From NCBI GenBank assembly GCA_019188255.1, contig JAETXT010000001.1, forward strand, positions 6,882,001-6,946,000: a DNA stretch of 64,000 bases, in the 5' to 3' direction. Below are positions 11,501-22,935 of the stretch, in pieces. This DNA is from Verticillium longisporum. Its lineage: Eukaryota; Ascomycota; Sordariomycetes; Glomerellales; Plectosphaerellaceae. Position numbers and translations under genes: made by a program. The notes beneath the pieces were generated by a model, which was not told where the DNA came from, ran no database searches, and worked only from the letters and a program-made list of their open reading frames with translations. Position 1 is the first letter of the stretch; every line of letters starts with the position of its first letter.

Positions 11501-12826
11501 CCCTAGGCTCTAATACGAATATCTACTTAAAGCTTTAAATAGCTTAGGTTTTAATATATTAGAATCTAATTTAGGGGTATTTATATTACCTTTAAAGGCT
11601 ATATTACTCTATTATATTAAGGATATAATTATAATAGCTAAAATAGCTAAAATAATATCTATTATATAAGCTAAACTTTAAACTATATTAAGTCTTAAAG
11701 ATTTAGGACTTATTAATACCTTTTTAGGTAATAAAATAACTATAAATAAAGAAGAAAAGCTTCTATATATATCCTAAAAGGTATATTATAAGAAAGTTCT
11801 GATAAAATATAATAAATTAAATTTAAAAGTAATAGATATATTTAGTATATTAAAAATAGCTTTAATACTAAGTTCCTTATAAGCTATAAATTTAGAAATC
11901 CTCTAATATTAATAGGAAATAGGCTCTTTATTATATTTAGCTTTATATAGTAGACTAGATATTACTTATTTAGTAAATAGATATTCTAGATATATAAGTA
12001 ACCCCTCTAAAGAGCATTTTATTACTTTAAATAGAATATAAGCTTATTTAAATAAATATCCGGATATAGGTCTTATATATACCTATAATAAATCCCTTAA
12101 TATAATAGGGTATAGCGATTCTAGCTAAAGCGATATATTAGAAGATAGAACTTCTACCTCTAAATATATATTCTATTTAGGAATTAATAACCCTATAAGC
12201 TAGGTTTTAGTTAAATAAAAGGTAATAGCTTTATCTACTTATAAAGCTAAGTATATAGCCTTATATAAAGCCTCTAAAGAAGCTATATATATTTTTCTAT
12301 TTTTTAGAAATATCTAAAGGCCTAGGTTTAAATAAACCTAAAATATTTACTTTATTAATAGATAATAAAGGAGCTAAGAAAATAATTAAAAATCCTAAAT
12401 TCTATAAAAGGGTTAAGTATATAGATAAGTAATTCTATTATTATTGAAATCTATTGAAAGATAAGAAATTATAGCTTTTTTATATATATACTTAATATAA
12501 TATAGTAAATATACTTATTAAAGGCTTAAATAAGATAACCTATAATACCCTATATAGATATATATAAATAGGGAGTCTAAATACTATACTTATAGACTAT
12601 AAATAGCCTAAATATAATAAAGTACTTAAAATTAAGTATTAAATAGGTTTTTTATCTTCGGATTTTCCTATAATAATATAATATATAGTTTTTATTTATT
12701 TTCTATATTATAAGGTTTTAATTTTTTCCCTATATATAATAATATTATAAGGTTTTATTTTTTTATCCTCTAAATATATAAGCTATTATATCTATATACC
12801 TATATATATACTACCTTATAGGGGGG
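8532..12826 (+). mobile_element. Ty1/copia retrotransposon remnant, RIP-degraded, 5'-truncated
   Basis: Read on the plus strand with stops at former Gln/Trp codons, the gag-pol order of copia is visible. The gag C-terminal part comes first (8532-~8760), then an integrase-like region (~9600-10380), reverse transcriptase (~11180-11700, with YKAR, ETFSTTYRP and YEYLLKALNSLGF landmarks and a YIKDI where YVDDI is expected) and RNase H (~12100-12560, with GYSDS, DRTSTSKYIFYLG, ALSTYKAKYIAL and DNKGAKKIIKNPK). The 5' LTR and gag N terminus are missing: the copy begins exactly at the pogo copy 1 edge. A polypurine tract (AGGGGGGT, 12820-12827) precedes the 3' LTR. It is interrupted by a younger solo LTR at 10393-10655. 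It cannot encode any protein now. Confidence 0.85.
10393..10655. mobile_element. Solo LTR, copia-like, 263 bp, not RIPped
   Basis: An insertion of normal base composition starting TGTTGAGAGGGC and ending TTCAATA (probably once TCAACA, pairing with TGTTGA). It is flanked by a 5-bp target duplication AAAAT (10388-10392 and 10656-10660). The empty site is seen in the inverted copia copy near 16136-16165, which reads through without the insertion. TG...CA-type ends, 5-bp duplication and size fit an LTR left by recombination between the two LTRs of a full element. Confidence 0.85.
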
Positions 12827-13506
12827 TATAGGAGTTATAAGGGTTAGAGTCTTATAATTACTCTAATAGCTTAAATAAAAGCTAAACTATAATAATATAT
12901 ATATTATAAAATAGAGAGAAATCGTAGCTATAGAATAGTATACTTCTTATAATATTCTATAGAGCTATTCTATAGTAATAAGCATTTAAGCTCTCTTATA
13001 CTTTATTAACTAAAGCTTAAAATCCATTCTACTTCCCCTATAAGTCTAGAGATAGTCTAAGCGCCTTATCTATATATAGCTATTAAGGGTTAGTCTATTA
13101 TATATAGAGGGCACCCCCTAGATCTATTTTTTAGGTTTTTAGATCTTAATAATTATTTAATTCTAATTATACTTATAAGTCCCTTTAATATAATAATTCC
13201 TATCTAATTTATACGTTCTTAACTATTATAAACGGATACCTTCTAAGATACGCCTTACTCCTATTAAGATTAATCTAAGTACTCTTCTTAATTAATCCCT
13301 CTAGTTACTTACCTTTAATCTAAACGAAAAATATACTACTTTATAGCTCTTATTAAGGGCTATAAGAATCTTTAATCTATTCCTTAATCTAACGTCTCCT
13401 TCTTAAGATATAACTACTTTTATCTCTCCCTTCCTTTTATCTATTATTATGTCTTTATTCTATAACTAATTAATACCCTTAGTCCTTACCTAATCCCTCC
13501 TATATT
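12827..13506 (+). repeat. 3' LTR of the plus-strand copia remnant
   Basis: Starts TATAGGAGTTATAAGGGTTA directly after the polypurine tract; the first TA would be TG before RIP. Ends ATCCCTCCTATATTA. The same ~700-bp sequence occurs at 20183-20893 and inverted at about 19020-19716 and 22247-22833, plus partial copies, so it is the LTR of the family that fills the island. Confidence 0.8.
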
Positions 13507-13517
13507 AACTATAATAT

Positions 13518-13950
13518 TGTTACGACCTGGCAGCTTCCGAAGGGGGAACACTGTCAGAGGGTTAGGGTTGCTGTTTGCAGAAGCTTAGGTTGTGACTCTG
13601 AGACGATGTGGTGTCGTAAGGCGTTGCGCACTCGTTACAATGGATACAAGGTAAGACTTAGATTGATCACTGTCGTGAGAAAGAATGTATCTACAAGTAC
13701 CGAATGCCCGTCCTTATATACCTGTCATTCTGTCCTTGTCGTGTTGGGTTGGTGAGTCCATGTTGGATGGCTCACCTTTCTTGTCGTGATCCTGTTGCTT
13801 GGGTCACGGTGTGGTTAGTGACCGGATCACTTTGAGAATCGTGATCTGGTCACGGTCACGTGAGTGATCCTGTGGGTCCGTGCGGCGCGTCCGATCGCCT
13901 GCGGGGTGTCCTGCCTGGTGTCCTGGTGACGACCGGGCTGGGGCGTTACA
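13518..13950. mobile_element. Solo LTR, gypsy-like, 433 bp, not RIPped
   Basis: GC-rich insertion starting TGTTACGACCTGGC and ending GGGGCGTTACA, so the ends form an inverted repeat TGTTACG...CGTTACA. A 5-bp target duplication AATAT flanks it (13513-13517 and 13951-13955), and the related sequence at 20893-20910 shows the uninterrupted target. A TATA-like TTATATACC at about 13715 may be the old promoter. Terminal sequence of this kind is common in fungal gypsy LTRs. No internal coding region is next to it, hence a solo LTR. Confidence 0.85.
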
Positions 13951-13955
13951 AATAT

Positions 13956-14077
13956 ATACTAATAATATATTAATTTTTATCTAATTTATATATTCTTAAA
14001 TATTATAAATAGATACTCTATAATATATACTTTACTCTTATTAGGATTAATCTAAGTACTCTTCTTAATTAATTATA
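13956..14077 (+). repeat. Island LTR fragment, cut by pogo copy 2
   Basis: Matches the LTR path seen at 20560-20660 (ATCTAATTTATATATTCTTA, CTTTACTCTTATTAGGATTA, CTTAATTAATTATA). It ends at the TA (14076-14077) of pogo copy 2. The LTR sequence that should follow is found in reverse at 6671 and below, next to copy 1. Confidence 0.7.
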
Positions 14078-15936
14078 ACGTAATCCACAAGCGAGTGGTT
14101 CACCCAAGCGAGTGGTTCACTTCGCCCGGGCCCACGACCTACACCTGAATTCTACAGATTCCACCTCCGCCCGCGATGGAGACTCTTTCAAAAGAAGGTC
14201 AATTATTCCTTGCTATCCAAGCTATGGACAATGACCCGAACCTCAGCGCCCGGAGTGCTGCGAGGATCTACACCGTCCCCTTAACGACGCTCCTCCGACG
14301 CCAGAAGGGCAAACCCTCCCGACGCGAAAGCCCGCCCAATTCTGCCAAATTAACAGTACTAGAAGAGAAAACTATTGTCGAATATATCCTTGACCTAGAT
14401 GCGCGATCTTACCCTCCCCGGTTGGGTGAGGTCGGAGATATGGCGAATCGCCTGCTTGCCGACCGTGACGCGCCACGCGTCGGGAAGAACTGGGCCGCAA
14501 ACTTCGTCAAACGGCAACCAGAGCTCCGGACGCGTTTCTTTCGCAAGTACGACTACAAGAGGGCCCAATGCGAAGATCCGGACGCGATAAACGCGTGGTT
14601 CCGCCTCGTGCATAACATGATCGCCAAGTACGGCATCCAAGAGGCTGACATGTACAACTTTGACGAGACCGGCTTCCAGATGGGCGTTATCGCCAACGGA
14701 ATGGTCGTGACCAGTTCGGAAAGACGGTCCAATGTGAAGATGAGGCAGCCAGGCAACCGGGAATGGGTTACGGTGATCCAGGGCGTTGGCGCGTTGGGTT
14801 TCTCCGTCCCGCCGTTCATCGTGGTTTCGGGCAAGTACCACCTCTCGAGCTGGTACCAGGACGACGCGATTTCTCGCGACTGGAGAATCGCAACATCTCC
14901 AAACGGCTGGACGACGAATGATATTGGTCTGGAATGGATTCGGCATTTTGACAGGCATACAAAGTCCCGTACTTCGGGCGGTTATCGCCTACTGATCCTG
15001 GATGGCCACGAAAGTCACCACTCGGTCGACTTCGAACTCTACTGCAAGGAGAACAACATCATCACACTCTGTATGCCTCCTCATTCGTCACATCTACTCC
15101 AGCCTCTCGATGTTGGGTGTTTTGGCCCACTAAAGAAAGCATACGGTCGGCAAATCGAGGATAGGATGAGGGCGGGTACAACGCACATCAGCAAAGAGGA
15201 CTTCTTCCCGGCGTTTTCGGCTGCATTTCAGCAAGCAATGACAGAAAAAACATCCAGGGAGGCTTTCGAGGAGCGGGGCTTGTCCCCCATAACCCGGAAA
15301 CAGTCCTGTCAAAGCTGGATGTGAGGTTGAGGACGACGACGCCTCCGGGGACGTCCCACGGGGAGCGTGATTCTTGGGTCTCTAAGACGCCCACTAACCT
15401 GCTCGAGGCAGGTTCCCAGACTGACTTCATCAAAGGGCGAATCTCACGCCACCAGGGAAGCTCCCCAACGTCAATTTTAGATGCTGTTGACTATCTTGCG
15501 AAGGGGACGCGGGGTGTTATGCACCAGATCGCTCTTTTGAAGTCAGAGGTTATGATCCTTCGAGAGGAAAATGCTACACTAAGCCGACGCCGGAGGGCCA
15601 AAAGCTACGTCTCCGGGAAGGAGGAAGCATGGCTGTAGGCGAGGGACAGGACAAGATTGCTCAGAAGGAAGTAGATATCCAGATAAAAGAGGAAACGCTG
15701 CAGAACCCGGGTCCCGCGTCGTGGTCCCAGCCGAAGAAACGATGCTGTAGCGTATGCGGGAAGACCGGCCACAACGCGAGAACTTGTCAGGTAGCTATCT
15801 CATCGTCTGCAAAAGACGAGGAGGAGTGATTTTAATTGATTTACGGCGTTTGGGTTGAGGTTTTCCTCGGAATGTTTGTCGGGTCGGGGTGAAGTGAACC
15901 ACTCGCATGGGTGAACCACTCGCTTGTGGATTACGT
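14078..15936 (+). mobile_element. pogo/Fot-type DNA transposon, copy 2 (1859 bp), inverted relative to copy 1
   Basis: Flanked by TA at 14076-14077 and 15937-15938. The 46-bp terminal inverted repeats are at 14078-14123 and 15891-15936. By eye the sequence equals copy 1 throughout except that the A run at 15600-15603 has four A, where copy 1 has five. It carries no RIP changes. It lies 5.5 kb from copy 1 in opposite orientation. Confidence 0.95.
14176..15829 (+). pseudogene. pogo/Fot transposase, copy 2, two frameshifts
   Basis: Same protein as in copy 1, starting METLSKEGQLFLAI at 14176, with all three acidic motifs of the nuclease core. It has the same first break at the C run 15284-15288. 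A second break follows at 15600-15603, where four A instead of five turn RRRAKKLRLREGG into a short out-of-frame tail ending at 15638. The zinc-knuckle part is then open again in the original frame (internal ATG at 15629, ending 15829). As written it could make only the 382-residue catalytic part. Whether the breaks are real decides if the element is autonomous. Confidence 0.85.
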
Positions 15937-18600
15937 TATTATTAATAGGAATTATATTATTATTATTACCTTTAATTAGAGGTAAAGCTATTATTTTATT
16001 TATTTCCAAATTAAATAATTTAAGGTCTTCTAAATTTAGAAAGTCCTTTTCTATTATTAAAGGTATAGATATAGGAGTAATAAATTTATTTTCTAATATA
16101 TATATATCTCTAATCTAGATAACTTTCCTAGATTAAGTATTATATATTTTATAGTTATAATCGTTTATACCTATTAAGACGGATTTATTAGCTCTTTTAT
16201 CTAGTTTCTTTATTAAAGGTTCTTTATTTTTATAATAGGCTATAGAACCCTATATTTTTATATTATCGATATTAAGTATTTTATTTTCTTTTAATTTATA
16301 AAGTATTTTAAACCCTATAGAGCTATTAGGAGTTCTATTATATATATATATAGTAATATATACTACGTCTCCTTATAGATATAAAGGTAATCCTAAGTAG
16401 AAAATTAAGGACCTTATTATATCTATTATAGTCCTTATAGCTCGTTCTATAAACCCTTATAGTTTATAAATATACAGTAGTTTTATTATATATTTTACTC
16501 CTATAAGCGTATTTTTAATGCTTTTATTTATAAATTCTTTACTATTATCGGTATTAAATTCCTTTATTTTATAATTAAGCTTATTATTTTCTATTTCTTA
16601 GCGGAACCTATTAAGCTTATTAGAAACGACTTCTTCTAATTTATTAAGTAGAAGGAATATCTAGATATATTTAGTATATTTATCTTTTATAAAGAGAATC
16701 TATTTTTTATTATTATAAGTTATAGGGGTTATAGGACCTACTAGGTCTATATATAGATTCTCTAAATATATATATTCTTTATATTTATTAGGGGATATCT
16801 TATTTATTATATTAATAAATTTACCCCTTTTATAGGCTTTATAATTTTCTATTTTATATATAGCTATAGTATCTATAGGCCTCTTATATATAGATTTTAG
16901 GGCCTTTATATTATAGTATATAAATCGGGTATATAAGGTATAAGCCTCTTCTAAAGATATTATAATACTAGATTTAAGTCTATTATTAGTCCTTATTTTA
17001 TATATATTATTATAGAGGATATTCTACCTTAATTCTTAATTATTCTTAAACCTATTATATTAATTCTTTTAAAGATTATCGAATATAGCTCGAAATCTAG
17101 ATTTATTAATAGATTTTATATTGTATTTAAGAACTAAAGTAGAAGTCTAATATAGATTATTTTTAAGAAGTGCTATTATTATATATATATCTTTATAGTA
17201 TAGATTTATTTAATTATTTCCTTTAATATATAAATAACCTATTTTATCTAAAGTAAGTAGATTAATTATATTAATACTTAATTAAGGTATATAAAAGTAG
17301 TCTTTCAATATTATATCTTTAAGGGTATCTTTTAAATATATAATAACGTCGCTTAGGCCCTCTAGGGATATAGAACTAGCTTTTCCCTAGGAAGCCTTTA
17401 AATTATTATATTTTTAGAAATAATTAAAAAATAATTTATTTAAAATTATATAAATCGTAATAATAATATCTATAATAAAACTAATATTAATACTAAAATT
17501 TTCTGCTTTATTAGCTAGATTATCTATATATAATATATTAATATAGTTATAATATAATATATTAAAGGCTATATCTATTTTAGGATTTTTATCCGTTTAG
17601 TTTCCGATTTAAATTTCTTCGAAGGTTATTAAATCTTTATTATCTTCTTCTTCTATAATTATATCCTCTTTAATAGAGGGTTTTCTATAGTTTTCTTTAT
17701 ACCCTAAGATTATTAAAGCTATTTATTTATTTTCCCTTTTATCCCTAGGATTTATATTATCCTTAGAGTTTTTTATATTCCTAGAAGAGCTAGAATTAGC
17801 TATAGAAGCTATTTCTTAACTTTTCTAGGACGAGGGACGTTTCTAAGGGTATAGGAAAAAATAGTCTTCTTCTATATAATCTTTTATTTTATAATATTTA
17901 TAAAATATACCTTTAATCTTTTTCTAGGGTTTTTTAGTTATTTTTAAAGCCTTTTTAATTCCTTAAAGAATTAAAATTTTCCTTTTATTTTTCTAAGACT
18001 TATTAGAATCTAGAAGGGAAGATATAATTTTTTCTAGTAAATAATTAGAAGGATCTTAATAAAGAGCTTACATTATATAGATTATAATATTCTCGTTTCT
18101 ATCCTATATTTTATATAAGACTTAGGCTTTTATTATTTATTCTAAAAAATCTAATTTTCTATTCTTTAATTCTTCTAATAATTCTATAACCTTATAAAAA
18201 AAGTTTTCTATAGAATTAAAGTTAGAAGGATCTAGAGCGAAAAACGATATTAAAACGTTAAAATCGGCTTAAAAACCTTTTAATTTATATAGCTCTTATA
18301 ATTTTTTCTAGATTTCTAAGGGGTCTAATAAGCTATTAACCTAAATAAGTAGGCCCGTATTTAGGGTATTTAATATATTCTTTATAGCTTTAAGGGCTTC
18401 TATATATTTTTCTTTAATTAAATTAATAGGAAGAGGTTTAATAACTTCTTCTAATTTAATTCCCTAAGATAGGAAAAAAGACTTAATTTATATAGTCTAA
18501 ATCTTATATTTATTATTACCTTTAAATTTCTAAAAGGATAGCTTAAAAGTATTTTTATCTATAGCTATAGAGTATTAGAGAGGTATTATAATATAATAAA
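15937..18600 (-). mobile_element. Second copia remnant, minus strand, 3'-truncated
   Basis: Reverse complement of the plus-strand copia: the stretch from 15945 to about 17990 matches 10860 back to 8560, including gag C-terminal and integrase parts. It extends further into the gag N terminus (about 18000-18560), which is missing from the other copy; ignoring RIP stops, this reads FKGNNKYKI and a gag-like helix-rich domain. RT, RNase H and the 3' LTR are absent because the copy begins exactly at the pogo copy 2 edge. It is RIP-degraded and without the 10393-10655 solo LTR. Confidence 0.8.
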
Positions 18601-19019
18601 GTATAATATATTAAGAAGGATTATTTAAGAACGAGAAGAAATATTAAGATAAAAAGTATATTAATAGAAAGAGGATCTTCTAATAATTCTTATATCTAAA
18701 AGGGAACCTTATAAATAAAAAGATAATAATATAAAAGGCTATTAAAATATAAATATAAATATAATTAAAAGTTAAATTAATAATTATAATTACTCGATAA
18801 AGAGAGGAGCTATTAATATAAAAAGTATATTAGAAGATAGAGAATATTCTAAAGATTAAGGATAAATTAATAATAATTAAAACAACTTAGTATATAATAA
18901 CTAAGAAGAGGTTAAGGTTATTAAATAATTAAAGAATTATTATCTTAATTATTTATAATTCGATTTCGAAGTAGATTAGAAATCTAGGCTTATAACCTAT
19001 TAATATATATCGTAATCGA
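18601..19019. other. AT-rich sequence between copia gag and LTR, unclassified
   Basis: Probably the leader/untranslated part of the minus-strand copia copy, since gag lies on one side and an inverted LTR on the other. I see no frame or motif in it. Confidence 0.4.
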
Positions 19020-19716
19020 TATAGAAAGTATTAAATAACGATTAAGGGTATAGCTTAATTATATAATAAAGAGATACTAATAAATAAGAAGAAAAGAGAG
19101 ATAAAAGTAGCTATATCTTTAGAAGGAGACGTTAAATCGAGAAATAGATCGAAGATTCTTATAGCCCTTAATAAGAGCTATAAAATAGTATATTTTTCGT
19201 TTAGATCGAAGATAGGAAAGTAGAAGGGTAATTAAGAAGAAAGTTATAATTAATTAAGAGAAATACTTAAATTAATCCTAATAAGAGTAAAGCGTATCTT
19301 AGAAAGTATCTATTATTAATAATTAAGAACGTATAAATTAGATAGGAATTACTATATAAGGGGGACTTACGAGTATAGTTAGAATTAGATAATTATTAAG
19401 ATCTAAAAACCTAAAAAATAAATCTAGGGGGTGCCCTCTATATATAATAGATTAACCCTTAATAGCTATATATAGATAAGGTGCTTAGACTACCTCTAGA
19501 TTTATAGGGGAAGTAGAGTCGGATTTAAACTCTAGCTAATAGGGTATAAGAGAACTTAAACGCTTATTACTATAGAACGGCTCTATAGAATATTATAAGA
19601 ATTATACCGTTCTATAGCTACGATTTTTCTGTATTTTATAATATATATATCGTTATAGTTTAGCCTTTATTTTAGCTACTAGAGTAGTTATAAGACTCTA
19701 ACCCTTATAACTCCTA
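19020..19716 (-). repeat. Island LTR, inverted; likely 5' LTR of the minus-strand copia
   Basis: Nearly full LTR in reverse: from AACGATTAAGGGTATAGCTT through TAGCCCTTAATAAGAGCTAT and GGGTGCCCTCTATATATAAT to AACCCTTATAACTCCTATA. Orientation and position fit the 5' LTR of the minus-strand copia remnant. Confidence 0.7.
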
Positions 19717-20182
19717 TAATATTATTCTTATAATCTATAAAAACTACTTATACTAGATTATAAGTATATATTAACGTTAACTTCCTAAGTCTTCTATATT
19801 AGTATAATTAAACTAGCTCTCGATATTTAAATAGTTCTAAGGTCTTTAATATTAATATTTCTAGAGTTTAGATTATAGTTATCTCCTCGGTTTCTTAATC
19901 TAGCGATCTATAACATAGCTTAATATATATTCCTCTAAATTCTATTAACCTATTAATTATATTAATTATAACTATTATATTAGAAATTAATATAATCTTA
20001 TAAAGATTAATCTATTTCTCCTATTTATAGAATATAAGAATATTATTTCCTAGCTTTAACGATCTTAGTAATAACTATTTAATATCTAATCTATTATATA
20101 TATTTAATACATTACTCACTTTCTATTTAGCGACTATTTACTATAATTCTACTATCGTTCTATTAATAGCTTTAATATATTA
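19717..20182. other. AT-rich, RIP-like sequence, unclassified
   Basis: About 470 bases between two oppositely oriented LTRs. No open frame, terminal repeat or match to the other parts of the island that I can see. Confidence 0.35.
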
Positions 20183-20893
20183 TATAGGAGTTATAAAGAG
20201 TTAGAGTCTTATAATTACTTTAATAGCTTAAATAAAAGCTAAACTATAATAATATATTTATTATAAATAGAGAGAAATTATAGCTATAGAATAGTCTACT
20301 TTTTATAATATTCTATAAAGCTATTCTATAATAATAAACGTTTAAGTTCTCTTATACCCTATTAGCTAAGGCTTAAAATCTAACTCTACTTCCCCTATAA
20401 ATCTAGAGGTAATCTAAGCGCCTTATCCACGTATAGCTATTAAGGGTTAGTCTATAATATATAGAGGGTATCCCCTAGACCTATTTTTTAGGTTATTAGA
20501 TCTTAATAATTATCTAATTCTAATTATACTTATAAATCCCCTTTATATAGTAATTCTTATCTAATTTATATATTCTTAATTATTATAAATAGATACCTTC
20601 TATAATACGCCTTACTCCTATTAGGATTAATTTAAGTATTTATCTTAATTAATTATAACTTTCCTCTTAATTATTACTTTACTTACTTACCTTTAATCTA
20701 GATAAAGAATATATTATTTTATAGCTCTCGTTAAGGGCTATAAAAATCTTCAATTTATTTCTCGATTTAACGTCCCCTTCTTAAGATACGATTACCTTTA
20801 TCTCTCCCTTCCTCTTATCCTTTTATCTATTATTATCTCTTCCTCCTATAATTAAGTAATACCCTTAATAATTGCCTAATACCTCCTATATTA
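20183..20893 (+). repeat. Island LTR, plus orientation, near full length
   Basis: Starts TATAGGAGTTATAAAGAGTT and ends TACCTCCTATATTA; it matches 12827-13506 along its whole length. No polypurine tract or pol sequence is recognisable before it, so it may be a solo LTR or part of a rearranged element. Confidence 0.75.
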
Positions 20894-21145
20894 TCTATAA
20901 TATATACTAATAATTATAATCCCTCTACTTACTTACTTCTAATCTAAATAAAACCTATATTATTATATAACTCTTATTAAGGGCTATTAGAATCTTTATT
21001 CCTTTTCTTAATCTAATATTACCTTAAGATATAATTACTTTTATCTCTCTTTTCTCGAGATATAATCCCTTTTATCTCTTTATTATCTCTTTATCCTATA
21101 ACTAAGTAATACCCTAAGTCGTTGCCTAATACCTCTATAATATCC
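20894..21145 (+). repeat. Partial tandem repeat of the LTR 3' half
   Basis: Right after the LTR, sequence like its own 3' half recurs (ATCCCTCTACTTACTTAC, CTCTTATTAAGGGCTATTAG, AACTAAGTAATACCCTAAG), which suggests a local duplication. Confidence 0.6.
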
Positions 21146-22246
21146 TTAATAAAACTAAGTATTAATTAAGTAATAGCTATTAATATAAATAACTATTTAT
21201 AGAAATAGTAAATCTAATTATTCAAAGTCCCCTAGAGTATCTATTTAAGGATATATATTATATTAAAACTATTAATTATACTATAGGATTTATTAGTTAG
21301 AACTAAATATATAACCTATTTATACTTAATAGATTATTAATAAAGGGTATTACTATATATTATAAAAGTATTCTCTTAATTATAGGAATATATATTATTA
21401 AAGAGGATATTAAATCTAATCTATAAATTAAAGTCCTTAATATTAGAAAGGAGCTATTAATAAATATATATAATTAAGCTATAAATAGATTAAGGTATAT
21501 ATAATTTAGGCTATAATCTATACTAGTAATCTATTATTATATATATTTATTAAGCTATTTAAAGTTATCTATCTCTAGGTTCCTAGCTTAAGAGGTTATA
21601 GTAAAATTAAAAACTAGCTTAGGTTAATAGGTAGAAGCTATATATACGCTATAAGCTCTCTAAGCGATAAATTACTACTTTAAACCTATTATCCTAGGGA
21701 TTACTTACTTTAATCGACTATTTTAGCCCTTCTAGAGAATTATATAATTTATAATTCTAACTTTAATAATATAGCTATTAAAGACGCCCTCTAAATTATT
21801 ATTTAGGATAAGAATAAGCTTTATTTATAAGCTAGCTCTCTATAGCTCTATGTACTCCTTTTCTATAAATATAGGCTCTCTAAGGTTTAAAGTATTATTA
21901 ATCTATATTCCTATTAATTTAAAGCTCTCTCTAGCTCTAATTTATAAGAGATATAGATTATAGCTTCTTAGAATAGTATTTAAGTACTCTTTATAGTATT
22001 ATTAATAAGTTATAAACTAATAGAGGCTTAACTTTATAATTCTATAGAATAGCTTTATAATATAAAGGATAGTATTATTATTATATTTATATTATAGCTC
22101 TTTAGGAATATATAGTAGAATATTATATAATAGATCTATAGTATTCTAAGTATAAACTTAATTAATATTATAGAATATTAATTATTAACTATATACTTAT
22201 AATATTAATATAATCGCTAAGATTATTTATTAGCTATAGTATATAT
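21146..22246. other. Unclassified RIP-degraded element body
   Basis: 1.1 kb of AT-rich sequence bounded by LTR pieces in opposite orientation. The plus-strand frame beginning near 21231 stays readable for several hundred codons if RIP-type stops are skipped, so it may be an old protein-coding transposon segment, but I cannot assign it to a family. Confidence 0.35.
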
Positions 22247-22833
22247 TAATAATATTATAGGAGGTTCTAAGTAATAACTAAGGGTATTACTTAGTTATAG
22301 GATAAATAGATAATAATAGATAAAAGGATAAAGGGATTATAATTAAGAAGAGGGCTAAGATTAATTAAAAAGAGGGATCGGATTTATCCTAATAGAAATA
22401 AAGTATATCTTGGAAAGTATCTATTTATAATAATTAAGAATAAGCGATTTAAATAAGAATTACTATATGAAGGGAATTTATAAGTATAGTTAGAATTAAG
22501 TATATATTAAGTCTTAAAAACCTAAAAAAATAGGTCTAAGGGGTACCCTCTATATATGATAGATTAACCCTTAGCGGCTATACGTAGATAAGGCGATTAG
22601 ACTACCTCTAGACCTATAGGGAAGTAGAGTCGGATTTTTAATCTTTAGCTAATAGGGTATAAGAGAAGTTAATAGCTTATTACTATAGAATAGCTCTATA
22701 GAATATTATAAGAAGTATACTATTTAATAGCTACGTTTTTTCTCTTTCTAACAACATATATATCGATATAGTTTAGCTTTTATTTAAGCTACTAGAGTTA
22801 TTATAAGACTCTAACTCCTATAACTCCTATATA
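22247..22833 (-). repeat. Island LTR, inverted, partly deleted
   Basis: Reads in reverse from AACTAAGGGTATTACTTAG to TCTAACTCCTATAACTCCTA; it lacks part of the middle segment (the TAGCCCTTAATAAGAGC region) compared with the 19020 copy. Confidence 0.65.
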
Positions 22834-22935
22834 AATAGATTAGAGATCCTTAATATATTATATCGTTTAAATATAAGTAGATTATTATAAAACTTCCTAT
22901 AATTACTACCTTTTTAAGAAAAAGATATTTAGTTC

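Noticed and set aside
13556..13570. TTAGGG-like word suggesting a telomere
   Set aside because: Only a single GGGTTAGGG occurrence inside the gypsy-like LTR; no array.
15800..16118. Short frames across the right end of pogo copy 2 into AT-rich DNA
   Set aside because: They run over the terminal repeat into RIPped sequence; no biological start or product.
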